Shown piece after piece: positions 1 through 13,500 of a stretch of DNA of 64,000 nucleotides. The notes under the pieces are model-generated. The model did no database searches and had not been told where the DNA came from. It worked only from the letters and a program-made list of their open reading frames with translations. The translations under genes were made by a program, and so were the position numbers. The first letter of the stretch is position 1; each line of letters begins with the position of its first letter. The stretch is taken from assembly GCA_023053685.1 (NCBI GenBank), contig JALIGW010000003.1, positions 45,144,496 through 45,208,495 on the forward strand, given 5' to 3'. This stretch comes from Diadophis punctatus similis. Its lineage: Eukaryota; Chordata; Lepidosauria; Squamata; Dipsadidae.

Positions 1-620
1 AAGGAATATAAAATGTTGTTGAAAATGAACCAGGAGGATGAATGTATTGAGTGTATGATTAAATGGGAAAAAAAAATATGGATACAATACTATGCTCTAT
101 CAATGGGAAAATGTGGATTAATAGATGAAATTTTAATTACCTATAATATGAAAGAAATTTTTTATAAAATGACATATCTTCTGATTTCTGAAAAATTGTC
201 AAAATGTATACAATAAGGGAATATCACTCAAGTGTTGGAAATGTAATCAATATGAAAGTACTTCTTATCATCTTTAGTGTACATGTAAGACTGCCAGGTA
301 ATATTGGGATCAGATATGTTGTTTGATTCAGAAAATATTAAAAATGAATATGAAATTGAAACCAGAAGCTTATCACAGATAAGCTTGAAAGAAAGCATGG
401 GATTTTGTTTCTATATATGACAATGGTGGCAATACTTTTATATGCAGAGAGATGAAAACAAATTTCCACTGAAGAGTGGATTCTGAAATTAATGAAATGG
501 GCAGAGATGGGAAAACTAACTATTTTGATGAAAGACAAAAGCCTTCCTAGCTTCATTTCTATCTGGAGACCACATTTGGACTTCTTGCTTCAGAAAGATA
601 GAAAATGGAAGTTTTGATTT
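1..620 (+). mobile_element. L1 LINE fragment, ORF2 C-terminal end
   Basis: Broken reading frames on the + strand match the end of reptile L1 ORF2. They show a decayed Cys-rich segment (about 236-290, reading as a CWKCNQ-like and HLW.TC-like motif) and a closing tryptophan/lysine-rich stretch near 420-600. Several stops and frameshifts show it is dead. The copy is cut by the window start, and a CR1 tail begins where it ends. The same C-terminal region is better preserved at 49305-49574, which supports the call. Confidence 0.6.
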
Positions 621-631
621 TAGGATTCACT

Positions 632-750
632 GAATAGAATAGAACAGAACAGAACAGAACAGAACAGAACAGAACAGAACAGAACAGAACAGAACAGAAC
701 AGAACAGAACAGAACAGAACAGAACAGAATAGAATAGAATAATAGAGTTG
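632..750. repeat. (AGAAC)n pentanucleotide microsatellite
   Basis: About 18 tandem AGAAC units, flanked on both sides by AATAG units. It lies at the 3' end of the minus-strand CR1 copy that follows and looks like an A-to-C variant of the usual AATAG tail that has expanded. Confidence 0.9.
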
Positions 751-1010
751 GAAGGGACCTTGGAGGTCTTTTAGTCCAACCCCCTGCTTAGGCAGGAAAC
801 CCTACACCACGTCAGACAAATGGTTATCCAACATCTTCTTAAAAACTTCCAGTGTTGGAGCATTCACAACTTCTGGAGGCAAGCTGTTCCACGGATTAAT
901 TGTTCTAACTGTCAGGAAATTTCTCCTTAGTTCTAAGTTGCTTCTCTCCTTGATTAGTTTCCACCCATTGCTTCTTGTTCTACTCTCAGGTGCTTTGGAG
1001 AATAGTGGAG
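745..1010 (-). mobile_element. CR1 LINE, 3' end fragment
   Basis: Read on the minus strand, this encodes the end of CR1 ORF2 (residues like NPWNSLPPEVVNAP then FKKMLDNHL, about 810-900). On the plus strand it carries the well-known CR1 3' motif (TTGGAAGGGACCTTGGAGG at about 748-766, followed by CCAACCCCCTGC). The 3' end carries the pentanucleotide array. It is 5' truncated, as most CR1 copies are. Confidence 0.85.
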
Positions 1011-1378
1011 AATAGAGAATAGAGAACTGATTAGATCTGTTATGATTACTTAAAGTATATTTCAATGTTATCATTAGACACCCCCCCCCTCTCTCTCCCT
1101 CCCTCCCTCCCCCCTCTCCATCTTCCTTTAACAATATCAAGAGCTCATCTGAGAAAGGAAGTGCTAAGAGGATACAAAATAAGACCGAAGCACTGAAAAT
1201 GAGAACATTTGAATAGGTTGATTAAAAAAGAGAAGAAAAAGAAACCTGCCAACATTAATATATACTTATTCTTGAACTTTCTGTTCCCAGTCATTTTACA
1301 TGATTAAATTAAAAATTAACACATAGTAATTTCAAACAACAGTGAACATTTAATGAAAGCAGATACAATTTTATATAT

Positions 1379-1555
<177 letters not shown>

Positions 1556-2060
1556 ACAAAATTACTATTCCAGTTCTCTGAAACAAATGACTGTACAAAC
1601 CGTTGCCTCTGTGTCTGCAGTAATGAGTCATCCAGAAAACGAACTAGACAGTTTTGTATATTTATTATTGAAGGAAACAAGAGTAAGGGGCCTAGTCAGG
1701 GGTATTCTTGCTTTACCGGATATATGACCTGCGGTAGCCCCTCACTAATTGACTGACCCTTTTTATGTTTCCTGTAATTGTTTCCTGTTTCCACAGATTG
1801 CCATAGGAACTAGGATGCTCCTTTTAGACATATATAGAGCATTGAGTTGGGTGGAAGATGGGAGATTTATGTTGTTATAATAAATGCTTATTGTTCATCC
1901 AGATTTTAGAAATCATTGTTTTACAAATCATTGTTCCACTGGAATGAAGCAAATTTTCCACTGGAATGCCTGATAATAAGTGTGTGTGTTTATGAGTGTG
2001 TGTGTGTCTGGGATGAGTATTTGTGTGAAGGAATACTTGCATCACAAACTGGGACTTCCC

Positions 2061-2444
2061 CAGGGGTGGGCTTCTGGGGGTTCGCAGGGGTTCGGGAGAA
2101 CCTCTAGCTAAGATTCTGTGCAGTTCAGAGAACCCCCAAATCCCACTCCTGGCTGGCCCCACCCACCCCGCGTAGGAGTCTACACGTGGCCCATTTTGGA
2201 TGCCAGATAAGTGCAGGGTGCACGGGGAGGCTCAGGGAGGGTGAAAAACGGGCCTAACGGAGGTTCGGGAAGAGGGCCTCCGGAACCTGGGGAGGCCGTT
2301 TTCGCCCTCCAGGAGGCTCAAGGAAAGCCTCTGGAGCTCAGGGGGGGGCAAAAACGCCCCCATGGTGCAGGAGGCTGACTAGGCCACACCCACCCAGCAA
2401 CCCAGCAGAGAACCCCTTGCTAAAATTTTTGAAGCCTACCCCTG
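2061..2444. mobile_element. Non-autonomous hAT element with 8-bp TSD
   Basis: The ends are inverted repeats (CAGGGGTGGGCTTC on the left; the reverse complement of the right end is CAGGGGTAGGCTTC). The flanks are a perfect 8-bp direct repeat, GACTTCCC, at 2053-2060 and 2445-2452. Eight-base duplications with CAGGGG termini are diagnostic of hAT transposons. The 384-bp interior is GC-rich and has no transposase. Confidence 0.9.
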
Positions 2445-2452
2445 GACTTCCC

Positions 2453-5400
2453 TATACCTGTTGATTCCTTGTAATAGTGTCTTAAAGGAGACTTCTGCTT
2501 AAGTATGCCAATACACAGTTGGATGCCAGCTATAATATTAATGGCATCACAGGTTTGAATATTTATTTGAGTCTGCATTATTTTAAATCCTGTGCATGCC
2601 TTATAATGGATTTGCCACCCACTAAGAATGTCTATAGAGTCTTTGTAACACTTTTAGTCATTTTTATGAAGAAGATGCTAGTGATTGACAGCTTGATTTG
2701 CAGGGGGGCAACTTTTTGTGTCTGTTTATCTGTCTATCTGTCTAAAAATGAACCTGATAGGGAGATGTGTAAGAGAAAAAGTGAGACAGAGAAAAATCAA
2801 CAGTTAAGCAAGAAGCAAACAAACTGGTAATTTATCTCATCAGAAGTGATGTTGTCAATTAATATTCTGAGACGTACCTTCTCAGACTTGAAAGCCAAAA
2901 GCACAAACTTATACTAACCAAGTGATTTGTTTCCTCAAAGTTTTCTGCTCTACTATTTCTTTAACAAAACAACTGAATTTTTAATGTGTGCAAAAGAAAG
3001 CTCTCTTTATTTCACTTTGTGTATCTCTTATTATTTTTAAACTGTACCATGAAGAGATTTAGTCACAAATGAAACAACTAATAGCAGCCCCCATAAGTAA
3101 TTATAACAGCTCATTTTAAAAAAAATCATGTCTATTTATAAATGCAGCCATTCAATAAATTGATCATGGCTTGACTCCTCTTTTCTGAATCATGTCCGGT
3201 TGGACATCCCTTTATTTTCAGTACACAAGCTATTTGTTTATAGTGACGGGAGGGTGATTAGAGATCCAAAAAGATATACTTTATGTGGTCCAAAATTCCA
3301 GGCTGCTATTGTCTTGATTATGATTTAATTATTGTGAGGAGGAAAAGCCTGAAACTAAACTCAACATATTTCTGATCACTTGCATCTATAAATTGTATGA
3401 GATTTGCTAGAGCTGTTCAGAAAGCTGTTGTAATATAGACAGATGTTTCATGAATACCAGAGATGCTGGAAAACTTAAGGGAGGAGAATTCTGTATTCTG
3501 GAGCAAACTCATTTGGTCTGTATCTTTCCAACAAATGAGAACACCTTAGAATCCATATTCTTACCAAATTCTGTGAACTGGTCATGGAGCTGACTATTAA
3601 GTATTTTACTCTTTTTAAATGAAAACAGCATTTTTTTTTATTATTTGTATAAAATATCCACGTGAAGAGCAATACATCACCATGTACTATCCCTTCTAGC
3701 CATATTTCCAATCCTATTTCAATGTGTTCAATGGCTCCTGATCTTCAAGCAACTTCAAATTTCTAGAAAAACCTGTTTCAAATTTAAGAATTTCACAAAT
3801 TTATAAGCATTTTGGTTTTAAAGTTATGAATGCTGTGCAAAAATTATTTTTAAAAACCCTGAACATGTATGTTCAAATGGGACAAAAGAAACTTAATTGT
3901 GTTTTTGCATTGTGAGAAATCAGCGTAAAGAGAACTGAGATAGATTTTTAAAATTCTCATACCCAGGACCTTTATGGGAAGGCTTTTTTCTAGATAAGGT
4001 TCTGCAATAAAAACATACTGGTTAATAGATTTCTGTTTTTATGTGTGCTGAACTCTCAAGAAATACTAGACCCAGCGTCTTGGATTATTGCCAATAAAGA
4101 AAGCCAGAATGAAATACAGAATACCCTCTTAACCAGGGATACTGGTCAAGGAAGTTATGGAACCAAGACAATAATTTACAGTAACAAAATAAATATGAAT
4201 AAATCATTAATTATGTACAATATCTTACTATAAACAAAACCATGGTTTTGTGCATATGTAAGGCTAGGGGTATCTAAGAAGATATTAGCAAAGGGATAGG
4301 AAAAGAGAACCAACAGTTGTAGATGAAGTACATCAGAAGCTCTAAAGAGAAGGGACAAAGACAATGCTAAAGATATGAAAAAAAGAGAAAGCAAGAGGAA
4401 TATTTCCAGGAAAGCTGTTAATAGAACTGGAGCAGAAGATAGAAAGAGGTTTTGGCAGGAAGAGAAGCAGAGGGAGAAAATGTAGCATATTAATAGCATT
4501 GATCCATCTGACATCTTTTGATTTGCACTGATGATGTTACCTAGTTGGATAATGAAATGTCTACAAGCAAAAATGAAACTCAGAGAGCACCAAGAATTCC
4601 AAAGTGCAACGCTGAGCTATATTCTCTTCTGTTGAAACGTTTAAGCCATTTACTGAAGAGAGTAATACCCTCATGGATTAGCAACTGGTTAAAGAACAGA
4701 AAATAGAGAACAGAAATGGACAGTTTTCATATTGAAGAGATGTGAAAAGTGCTCCCTTCTCCGGGAATCAATATTTTGACTCAGTATCAGCATCATAAAA
4801 TATATCCACATCTTTCAGCTTCTTTATGTCTGAGCTAGAGTTAAGCAACAGTACTAAAATGGACAAATTTGTAAATGATATCAAATTCTTTATAGCAATA
4901 AAATCAAAACATGACTGTGAAAAACTCCAAAATATTTTCACCAAATAGGGTGAATGGGTCATAATAATATCAAATTCAGTTTGGTGTTACAAAAATGAAA
5001 GTGATAAGATACTGGTCTTAAATGCCCCCCCCCCCACATACACACACTTAACATACGTGTGAATGCAGTCTTTCCTAGTAATGACCAATCAGGAAAATGA
5101 TTCGGGAATTATGGTAAGGTAGTTTAATTTAAAAAATGCTAACATAACTTAGTTATGACTGCTAAGTTGCTTCTGAGGAAAATTAATGTTGTCACTTTGC
5201 AATTCTGCTGTTAGTGAAAGCATTTTAGATTAGAAACTCAAATGTATGCAATTCTGTTTTATGTTATTCACTATTCTGTCCTAAGGTCAATATTATATAG
5301 TATGACTGTGTTTTCTGCTCCTGAACACCACGAAGTAGAAGAAATTACTACTGAGGCACTTAGAACATCAAATCCAAGGTTAGGAACTGAGAAATGACCC

Positions 5401-5600
5401 ACCCAGTATCTTGACACAGACCTTGAAAGCAGAAAGATATGCGTTTTAGGATTAACTCTTGCCTAGAATGCCAAGCTACACACTGGTATATTGCTAGTTG
5501 TACTTTATTTTTTTATTGATATGTTTATAATGGAACTGGGGTCTACAAGTCTGGGTTAAATATCCTAGGAAAGCAAAAGTGGACCAATAAACCTTGAAGA
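2453..5600. other. Upstream flank, no gene recognised
   Basis: AT-rich sequence with scattered stops in all frames. No coding exon, RNA gene or clear repeat family could be recognised. Short simple repeats occur (poly-C followed by CA at about 5026-5047). Confidence 0.5.
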
Positions 5601-5689
5601 ACTACTCCAAAAAAAAGCCTGGCTAGGTAACTGAGCCAATCACTCTTTCAACCCAATTCACTTCACAGAGCTGTTTTGTGAGGAACCCA

Positions 5690-5770
5690 GGAGGATTAGG
5701 TATGTTCACTGCCTTGAGTTATTTATAAAAATAATAAAGGAGAGATTAAAAAATAAAATAAATAAAAAGT
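5690..5770 (+). mobile_element. LINE/SINE 3' tail fragment
   Basis: The segment reads CACTGCCTTGAGTTATTTAT and then an AATAAA/AAAAATAAA-rich tail. This resembles the 3' end of L2-type squamate LINEs and the SINEs that share their tails. Upstream parts are too decayed to place. Confidence 0.4.
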
Positions 5771-6880
5771 AGCTACTCAGTGCTTCGTAATTTCTAGCAT
5801 GCTATGAAATGACTCTTCTTTACCAAATTTTTTTTGAAACAGAGTAAACCGCAATCTGCAACACAAAAGGAAGAATTTTGGAATGCTCATAAATTATGCA
5901 GATTAAACATATTTTATTTTACTCACTCTCTTTTAGACATTGTTAGGCAAAGAACTAGTATCCTGTACTATTCTTTGGATAACTCAAAAGACAGTACCTT
6001 CCCAATTTAAATGGACATTGCCTGCCTTCTTTTAGCATGAACATGAATTATTGTCTCTCAAATCTGGCATACTCCACACAAGTGTATCTTGCAACTCTTA
6101 GAACTGGGAATCTGGGAGTTACAGTCCCAATGCATCTGGGGGGCTTTTGGTTATAGAAGATTTAAGAGGTGCTTCATGAAAGTAAACACTGTAATTCTTG
6201 GGATACTGGTTGAAATGCCTGGAATTCAATTCAATCCAGTAGCTAAGCATGATATCCCAGACCATCCACACAGTCTTTAGGGAAAATCTCATTTCTGTTC
6301 CTTCTCTTAGCTCCTTCTGCATCTGGTAGCAAGTAAATAATAGATGCATAAATCTGATAGATACTGGTTAAAGCAAAATGATATGCTATACATATACTTT
6401 CAGTATATGTGTGCAGAATTTAGAAAGCTGATTTTTGGCTTCAGCATACTATTAAGTAGGAAGCTGAGTGATAGCAAAACAATCATCCATTATTACACCA
6501 CATATCCATTTCAAGCTTTTAAACCAGCAATAGTAAATGATCCTGTAAACTGTTCTTGCAAAAACTGTGCATATGAACATTTTATGCTGTATAGCAGACA
6601 CTACAAACTTAGCAAGTGCATTGCTAATGAAACTCTCATGTTCCTGAACATTAGTACTATAGTACTATAGTCATACAAACTGAAAGCTAATTTCATTATC
6701 TCTGGTTGCTAAGAGGTGAGAAAAATACAATGAGCTGATGTTTAGACACACTTACCATAAACCCATTTAAATTACTGGGACTTAAGTTATGACTAACTTG
6801 ACCCACTGATTGGAACCAGTCTTCTCTTAATATAACTTTTCTGGGCTCAACTAAATAGATCATAGAATAGTCAGCAGAAT

Positions 6881-7039
6881 ATTTGAAAAAAAAAGACTGC
6901 AATAGTTGGCTTGTAGGCAGTTAGACTCCTCTATTACAAATCCTTGACTAAATTAAAAAGGTTCTTCTGATACATTGGACAATATGTGTTAATTATTGTT
7001 CTCCTTTATTTTATAAGATCTATTATTAACATAAGAAAA
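6881..7039. repeat. Direct duplication, copy 1 (about 160 bp)
   Basis: Almost identical to 7390-7552, including an identical block beginning TGCAATAGTTGGCTTGTAGG. Differences are a single substitution (CTCCTC/CTCATC), a 3-base insertion (TAA) in copy 2 and poly-A length. The spacer is about 350 bp. Confidence 0.9.
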
Positions 7040-7389
7040 ATGCAAGTGACAGATGACATGATGAAGCCATTGCGGAGTATGGCAGGCTTCTGAGTAATTC
7101 CTTTCTCTTTTTCTGACTATGTTACAACTTACAAGCATTCTTATTTTTCTCTCACTTTCTTTTTTTCCAAGAATGAGCCTATAGATATATCACCAGAAGC
7201 ATAGAGTGCAACTCCCATCAGTATTAGTTGTAATCCAAAAGCATAAAGAGCATCAGATTGAGGAAAGGTGAAGGCATCATCTAATTTAAAAATAAATTCT
7301 TTATTCCTAGGCATTTTTGGCATGATGATGATGATGTTCGTCCATCGTATTCGAAGAGGACCTTTTTGGCATAATCAGAATTTGAAAAA

Positions 7390-7552
7390 TATTTGGAAAA
7401 AAAACCTGCAATAGTTGGCTTGTAGGCAGTTAGACTCATCTATTACAAATCCTTGACTAAATTAAAAAGGTTCTTCTGATACATTGGACAATATGTGTTA
7501 ATTATTAATGTTCTCCTTTATTTTATAAGATCTATTATTAACATAAGAAAAC
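7390..7552. repeat. Direct duplication, copy 2
   Basis: Second copy of the 6881-7039 segment in the same orientation. A short TTTTTGGCATAATCAG-like word occurs before it (7361-7377) and just after it (7554-7569), which may mark the junction of the duplication event. Confidence 0.9.
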
Positions 7553-7569
7553 ATTTTGGCATAATCAGT

Positions 7570-9240
7570 AGATAAAGCCACAAATTACCCCCTCCCACAC
7601 ACACACACTAAATTAGGTAATGTCCCTTTTATATTTAAGAATAAAAGTAGAAATTTGCCATCTCTATAATTATCCTGTCATTCTTTTTTAAATATTTGAG
7701 GAGTTATTTTTCAAGCAATATTCTGTAGTGTAGATTATCTTGAACATATAAATCTTAATTTTTTTTCCTCTTACAGACCTGACCACACACAAAAAACATA
7801 AACTAAAGAAAATGCTGTTCAGAGTATGCTGCCAGTTCTTATCTTCAACTTACAAAATTAAAGAAAAGAAAGATTCCATAGCATTAACTCTGTCCTCCTC
7901 CCTTATCATTGCCTGTGAAATGAATTAATGTTGAAATGTAATTAAAATGTAATGTGGAGACATAGAGTTGATGGCAGGGTGTTTTTTTGGATGGGGGGGT
8001 TGCAGAGTGATCAGAGACCATGATGAAATTACGCCTTGTCTTAATGCTTACCTTCACTTACTTGGGGAGTGGGTAATTTTTCACCTTTAATTCTCAGTAC
8101 TGGTGGATAGATATCTAGGTTTTCAAAAGCCAGCTTCCATAATAATCCTCAGCCATTCCTACACACTTCAGCCCAACTTTCTAGAGCCACTGACAAATAA
8201 CCTCCTGCATCCTAGATCACTGATTAGCTTAGTTCCATCGGATCCTCTTCCAGCAGAGAAATCAGCCACTGTTGTTGATCTCTCCTCTTTTTTTTTCTAG
8301 CTGCTGATCACAAATGTTGGAGGGGTTGGGGGGCTGGGGGGGGAGAGGGATAGAAAGTGAGGCTGGATTGAATAAAATGGTCTTCTGCGAAAGAATCTTA
8401 GCCAGGAGAAAGGGTCGAGATTTCATAACATTATGGACGTTTTCAGAAAAACAAAAACATGCACGATCAGTGGTGGACTTGTAGTAAGGAAAAACCCAAG
8501 TGATGGCTCCATCTATGGGTGCGTGAGCCAGGTATACAGCTTGAGAAGAAAAGCATTATTTTAAACTGTAGGTTCCAAGCCGGATTTATTAAATATTCCA
8601 AGTTGAATGAACCTGTACCAATTTGCCCGGGGGTAGATTTTACTCGAGCAGCGTTTCTCCGCAGGCGCCGATTTAAATACGATCATCTTCCTAGCCACGG
8701 ATTTTAGCTAAGAGAATTCTTAGGAACTGGATCATCTTCTATCGTACGACTTGGTAAAATAGAAAGCCTACGTTGGGAAAAACAACAACGACGAACTATT
8801 GGGGGCCACGTTTTTGCAAGGTGGTTTTGCCAGTTCCTCTTACCTTCCAACACAGAGCGTTGGAAAACACCTCTCCTTTTTTTATCACGGGAGGGTGCCG
8901 AGAAAGTTATACCTGGGTCGAGTTGGGATACTTATAAGTACATACAAGATCAAATTACACCCCGGCCAAAGCAGTCGCCTGTGATCTTTGGCGGGAATTT
9001 GTCCCCACAGTCTGCCCTCTACCTGCCTTTTAAATAAACTTCAGAATACGGTTTGCGTAAAATCCCGTTTACGCTACGTTGCTTTAATTGGTAGGGTCTG
9101 CCCACCCACCCTCAGGTTAAAGGACTTCAACTGGAACAAGAAGAGGAACACAATGGGGGGAAATAAGCAATAACACAGAATCAGAACACAGCCTCCTGTG
9201 GGATTTGTACAGCACTCAATGAAAGATGCTGCCCGTCCAG
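7570..9240. other. Proximal upstream flank of FKBP5
   Basis: No gene seen. GC content rises from about 8600 toward the CpG island. The small open frames here lack any family resemblance. Confidence 0.5.
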
Positions 9241-9518
9241 GGCATCCCTGAAGATTGCGTTGAGGGAAGGAGTAGAGACGCTGTTGCCAGTTGAGCTAAG
9301 TAGTGCAGTTCATGGGGGGGGGGGAGAGCAATGCTTGGGATTTTACTCTGCCTGGCTCAATCGATCAACCCTTAAAAAAAATTATTTTCGCAGAAGCAAG
9401 GGAGGGCACGGTGACGGTGCGGGGGGGGGACTGGGAACTCGAGACTTCGGACTCCCCTCGGGCGGCTAATTGTCGATTGGAAAGGAGGCGTTATTTACAT
9501 ACGGGAAGGGAGACGTGG

Positions 9519-9523
9519 CCAAT
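9519..9523 (+). promoter_or_regulatory. FKBP5: CCAAT box
   Basis: CCAAT in the context GTGGCCAATGAGAAAG, a good NF-Y site. It lies about 185 bp upstream of the inferred exon 1 donor, a typical distance from a TATA-less start site. Confidence 0.5.
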
Positions 9524-9559
9524 GAGAAAGCGCTATAGGTGCCGTGGCTCCTGACTGGC

Positions 9560-9705
9560 AAGCGCCAGGGCCAGTAAAGGCACGAGAAGGCGGGTGTTTC
9601 GCGAAGGGGACTCGCGGCCAGCGCCGGTAGCTCGTGTCATTCCCGGTTGGGTAACGCGGCGGCGGCGGTGGCGGCGGAGTCGGGAGCGGACGGCGGCAAG
9701 GGCAG
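9560..9705 (+). other. FKBP5: FKBP5 exon 1 (non-coding, 5' limit uncertain)
   Basis: The 3' border is inferred from a good donor, GGCAG/GTACCC, at 9705/9706 within the CpG island. No coding potential is expected, because in vertebrates the FKBP5 start codon lies in exon 2. The transcription start is not visible; 9560 is a placeholder between the CCAAT box and the donor. An alternative donor in the island cannot be excluded. Confidence 0.5.
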
Positions 9706-10271
9706 GTACCCGGCATTGGCTCTCGGGTTGGGGGCGTCTTGGCTTTGTAAAGAGAAAAAAGGCGCCCTGCCTGTGTGCCTCGTCTCCTCAGAAAGCGGAG
9801 AAGTTTCTTGGCCGGGGAGACTCCAGCCTCATCAGTCGGCGTATGGGGCGGTGGGGAGGGGGGGGGCTTTGCAGCCACCCTCCCTCCGGCCCCCTATCTT
9901 TTCCCCTCAGCCCCACTGGAGAGGCCTCTTTCATTCTCTTTCCTGCAGGGAAATCTCAGCAGTTCAGGCTCTGGGTCGCTGCTGTGTGGTGGCGACGACT
10001 TGCTCTCTCTCATCCTTGCAACAACCGCCACTTATCCCCCCCCCCCCACCCTCTCCGCCTCTCCGCCTCTGCTTTTCCAGGTCCGGTTCCTAGACCACCA
10101 AGCTTTCTGTTTCTTTGCAAGATGCTGAATGGAACGGGTCTGGTTTTAAAAGGAACATTTGTGGTTAAACACGAAAAGAAAACGAGAAATAACACGCCCC
10201 TCACCATCACTTTGACATGGAAGCCGGCCTTAAGAATGATTGCAAACGCTGCATCTGGTCTGTAGGACGGG

Positions 10272-10316
10272 CGGGGAGAGAGAGAGAAAGAGAGAGAGAG
10301 AAAGAGAGAGGGAGAA
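10272..10316. repeat. (GA)n-rich microsatellite
   Basis: Interrupted AGAGAG/AAAGAG run at the 3' edge of the CpG island, in intron 1. Confidence 0.9.
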
Positions 10317-10489
10317 AGGCGCGAAGGAAGAGCCGGTTTGCTCCCAGCACCACCCCGGAGCAATCACGGCTTCTGGAGATGTTGACACACCTTGCATTTG
10401 CAGTCTAGATTTCGTGTATGGTCCATTTTATAAACAATACAGTCGTAGCAGTAAACGTTACTAGCACACAACAAGAGGGAGGGACAGAG

Positions 10490-10538
10490 GGAAGAAGGAA
10501 GGAAGGAAGGAAGGAGGGAAGGAAGGAAGGAAGGAAGT
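10490..10538. repeat. (GGAA)n microsatellite
   Basis: About eleven GGAA/GGGA units in tandem. GGAA arrays can bind ETS factors, but nothing here shows that it does. Confidence 0.9.
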
Positions 10539-10539
10539 C

Positions 10540-13500
10540 TTTTTGTTGCCACTTTCCCCTTTCTCTAATTATGCAAGGATAATTTGGAATTTGGTTAGGG
10601 TGGGGAAGAGAGCCTCATCTTATTTCCTTCAATCACAGCCTTGGGAGATGGCTGGTTTGGAACTAGACTGCCAACCCAAGTTAAATATAAAGATTAGAGG
10701 AAAGACTTCATAGAGACAATGAATTATTTTTCTTCTGAGCCACTCTCTGCTAAAGAGATGCGTCCCCAAGTTCTCAGTACTTTCAATTTACCTGGCGGAC
10801 TCTTACCTTTGTACCTTTTGGGGTTGGTTTGTGTGCTTGCTTTGAGAGATTGAGAATGAAGTCTGGACAACAGTTTGGGCAGATTTGTCATTTTCATTCT
10901 AAACAGCCAAGCATATAATTATAGTCAGTAAGCCAATGGTATTTAAATGGGCAAGGAGTGTGTTCCTATAAATTTTGGTCTCAATTGACAAAAATCAATG
11001 AAAATCTTTGTTATCAGATAGAAAGAGAGAGGAGGGAGAGAAAGAGTATTGTCCCAAGCTTATATGCTTTCAAAAAAAAAGTATTTGTCAGAACCTGCCT
11101 ACAAATGTCCTGATATGTAAAAGAACAAAATAATGAACCCCGTGATCAAAAAGTTTTCTATGCAAGTTCCATTGAATTTACTAGCAAGGAGAAGCTCTAA
11201 AAAAATGGGGTGAAAACACAATTGTCCTTTTAGTGGTTTCTGTTTATTTTAAATAGGACTATGCATGAGAAACTGCTGTCAAATTTATGCCTGAACCATG
11301 AAAACAAATTTATACTTGGATGGTTTGTTTAGATTCATATGCCATCCCACTCAACACAGTGACTCTGGGCCATGAACAATTATGTTATAGCTAATTACAT
11401 TGCTTAAAAATAACATGTCTGTAATAAGCTTTAGCAACCAGATACTTTTATTTCCCTCCCATCTTATTCATTGGTGAATACACTTCAATAAAATGTTCAT
11501 TTCATTTTAAAGTAGCATTAAAAGTAGAATTATTTATTAGATTTATATATTGCCCTTCTATTCTACAACTCTGTGAATTACCTCACTGTCACCTCTAGTT
11601 CCATTTATGAACTAACTATAAGGCAATCATTATTGCAGGAGTAAAATGCAATATGGGTATGACCTCTTCACACTTCATACAATAAATATTCCTGATATCG
11701 CTGTAGAATGAAATATGAATAATGTAATATACCTCTAAATGTTGCTTTATGCAGAACCAAGAGCTATGGTAAGAGTCTTGCACTTACTCAGGTTTATAGT
11801 TTCTTTATAATCTCAGACTGACTGCAATTTATACAAATATTTAACCAGTTTCACAAAAGCCTGCATCTGACTTGATATCTAGTTATGATATCTTTTATGG
11901 TAGTAGCTGTGAAAATTTAGGTATTCTAGTATTGCTTTTAAATAATAATGGTGCTTATAAAATAGAATTTCTATAATTGGTTTTGATATATAATTACTGA
12001 ATTATTTAATGTTAAGGCAAGTTAACCCCCTGCCTTTTATTTACTAAATGACTTTTAAGTTAATTTTTGGCTCTGTAAAATGTAGAAAATCTGACTTTTA
12101 GAATTTGCTAATAGCAGGCAAATTGATTTTATAAATGGAAGGTTTTCAAAGCCTGTTTGGTTAGTGACATAAAAGAAGTCATATAATTGAGTGCCTAAGC
12201 AAGAACCCTTCAAGGTTTTGGCTTTGGTGACTCACTAATAAATCTCTGAAAATGATGTTAATAGGATCATCATAAATCATACTGCAATGAGTATCAGTAT
12301 TATTCTGTGTAATGAAATAAAATGTCATTTGAGTTAATCAGCAGCAAATGTTTAAAGGCCAATTTGTGCATTTGTTACTAGTTTTGATAGAAATCCATTA
12401 ATATTTACATACTAGAGAATATTATAGGCATTTTTTAAAAAAGTGTATAGTTTAATTTTGCATGTTAAGTTTGTGTTGTTCAGACAAATGAATAAAAATA
12501 GTTTTACTAAACTGCTGTTTAATCTATAGACCCATAGATCAAAATGTAACAAAGTTACATTTTGAAAGTTATATATAAAGGTGGCAAATTTTTAAAAAAG
12601 TAACAATGTTTACTTCCATCCTTGTGTCAATTACTTAATGCAAGAAAATATTGATGAGCATGGCAGGCTAAGAACAGGAATATTACATGGTAATAAAGAT
12701 AAGATCCCAAATTTGTGTTATATCCAAGTATAAAATTTTACGTTTTCTCATTCATTCCCAGCTGAGATAGTCAGAATTTGTTACATTGTGATCAATTTAC
12801 ACTAATGATTATAGAATTATAATAAAAATAAGAGGTGTCAATCCTTCACATACTACTTGTGTTTTAAATTTGTCAAAGATATGTGCATATTAATTGCTTG
12901 ATATACTCACCAACACATACAGCAGAGATTTAGAATTTACTATCCAAGAAAATTTATTTTCTCTACATGGCAGTATTTTGCATATAATTTTGTAAATGTG
13001 AATTAAGAATGAAAGCAAAAAGGTAGTTATATTTAAGAGACATGGGACCCATGAAGTCTTCATATAGTGTTTTTCAGCATAAAGTATAAAGAATAGAGAA
13101 ACTACTCTCTACACAAATTGTGTCATATAAATTGAAAATGGATTATTATTATGTATTGTCTTCCAATGCAGCTTCTTGAATATCTTGAGAACCAATGATT
13201 GGAACAGAAGGGGGGGGGCTGAAAAACTTCATTCTCTTAATAAAATTAAATTAAGAGCTATTTTTAGACCTGTTGAGTAAATCCAATTTCTTGTCATCTA
13301 ACTATGTTGGGTAATTTGCTTTGTTCTCTAGTTATGACTATCTATAACTTAGCAGTAAATTGTAGTATTTTAGTATTTTAGTATTTTTATTTTATTTTTA
13401 GTATTTTTAATCTTTGATACACAGTTTTCTCCCTGTAACTGCTAGTCTTGTTAGACTATGCTGGACTTTTATTTAGTAAATTACTGATCTTACACAGTAC

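Larger units (their letters stand above)
9240..10110. promoter_or_regulatory. FKBP5: CpG island promoter of FKBP5
   Basis: This is the only long CpG-dense block upstream of the first FKBP5 coding exon. It contains CGG runs (9655-9700), a CCAAT box, GC-rich stretches and no clear TATA box near the inferred start. That is the usual architecture of the FKBP5 promoter in vertebrates: TATA-less, GC-rich, feeding a non-coding exon 1. The assignment rests on position and composition; no transcript data are available. Open frames across the island on both strands are composition artefacts. Confidence 0.75.

Noticed and set aside
9495..10363. Open frames up to 223 codons on both strands
   Set aside because: They fall in the CpG island; high GC removes stops. 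Composition is Pro/Arg/Ser-rich with no family match, and frames cross the inferred exon 1 donor.
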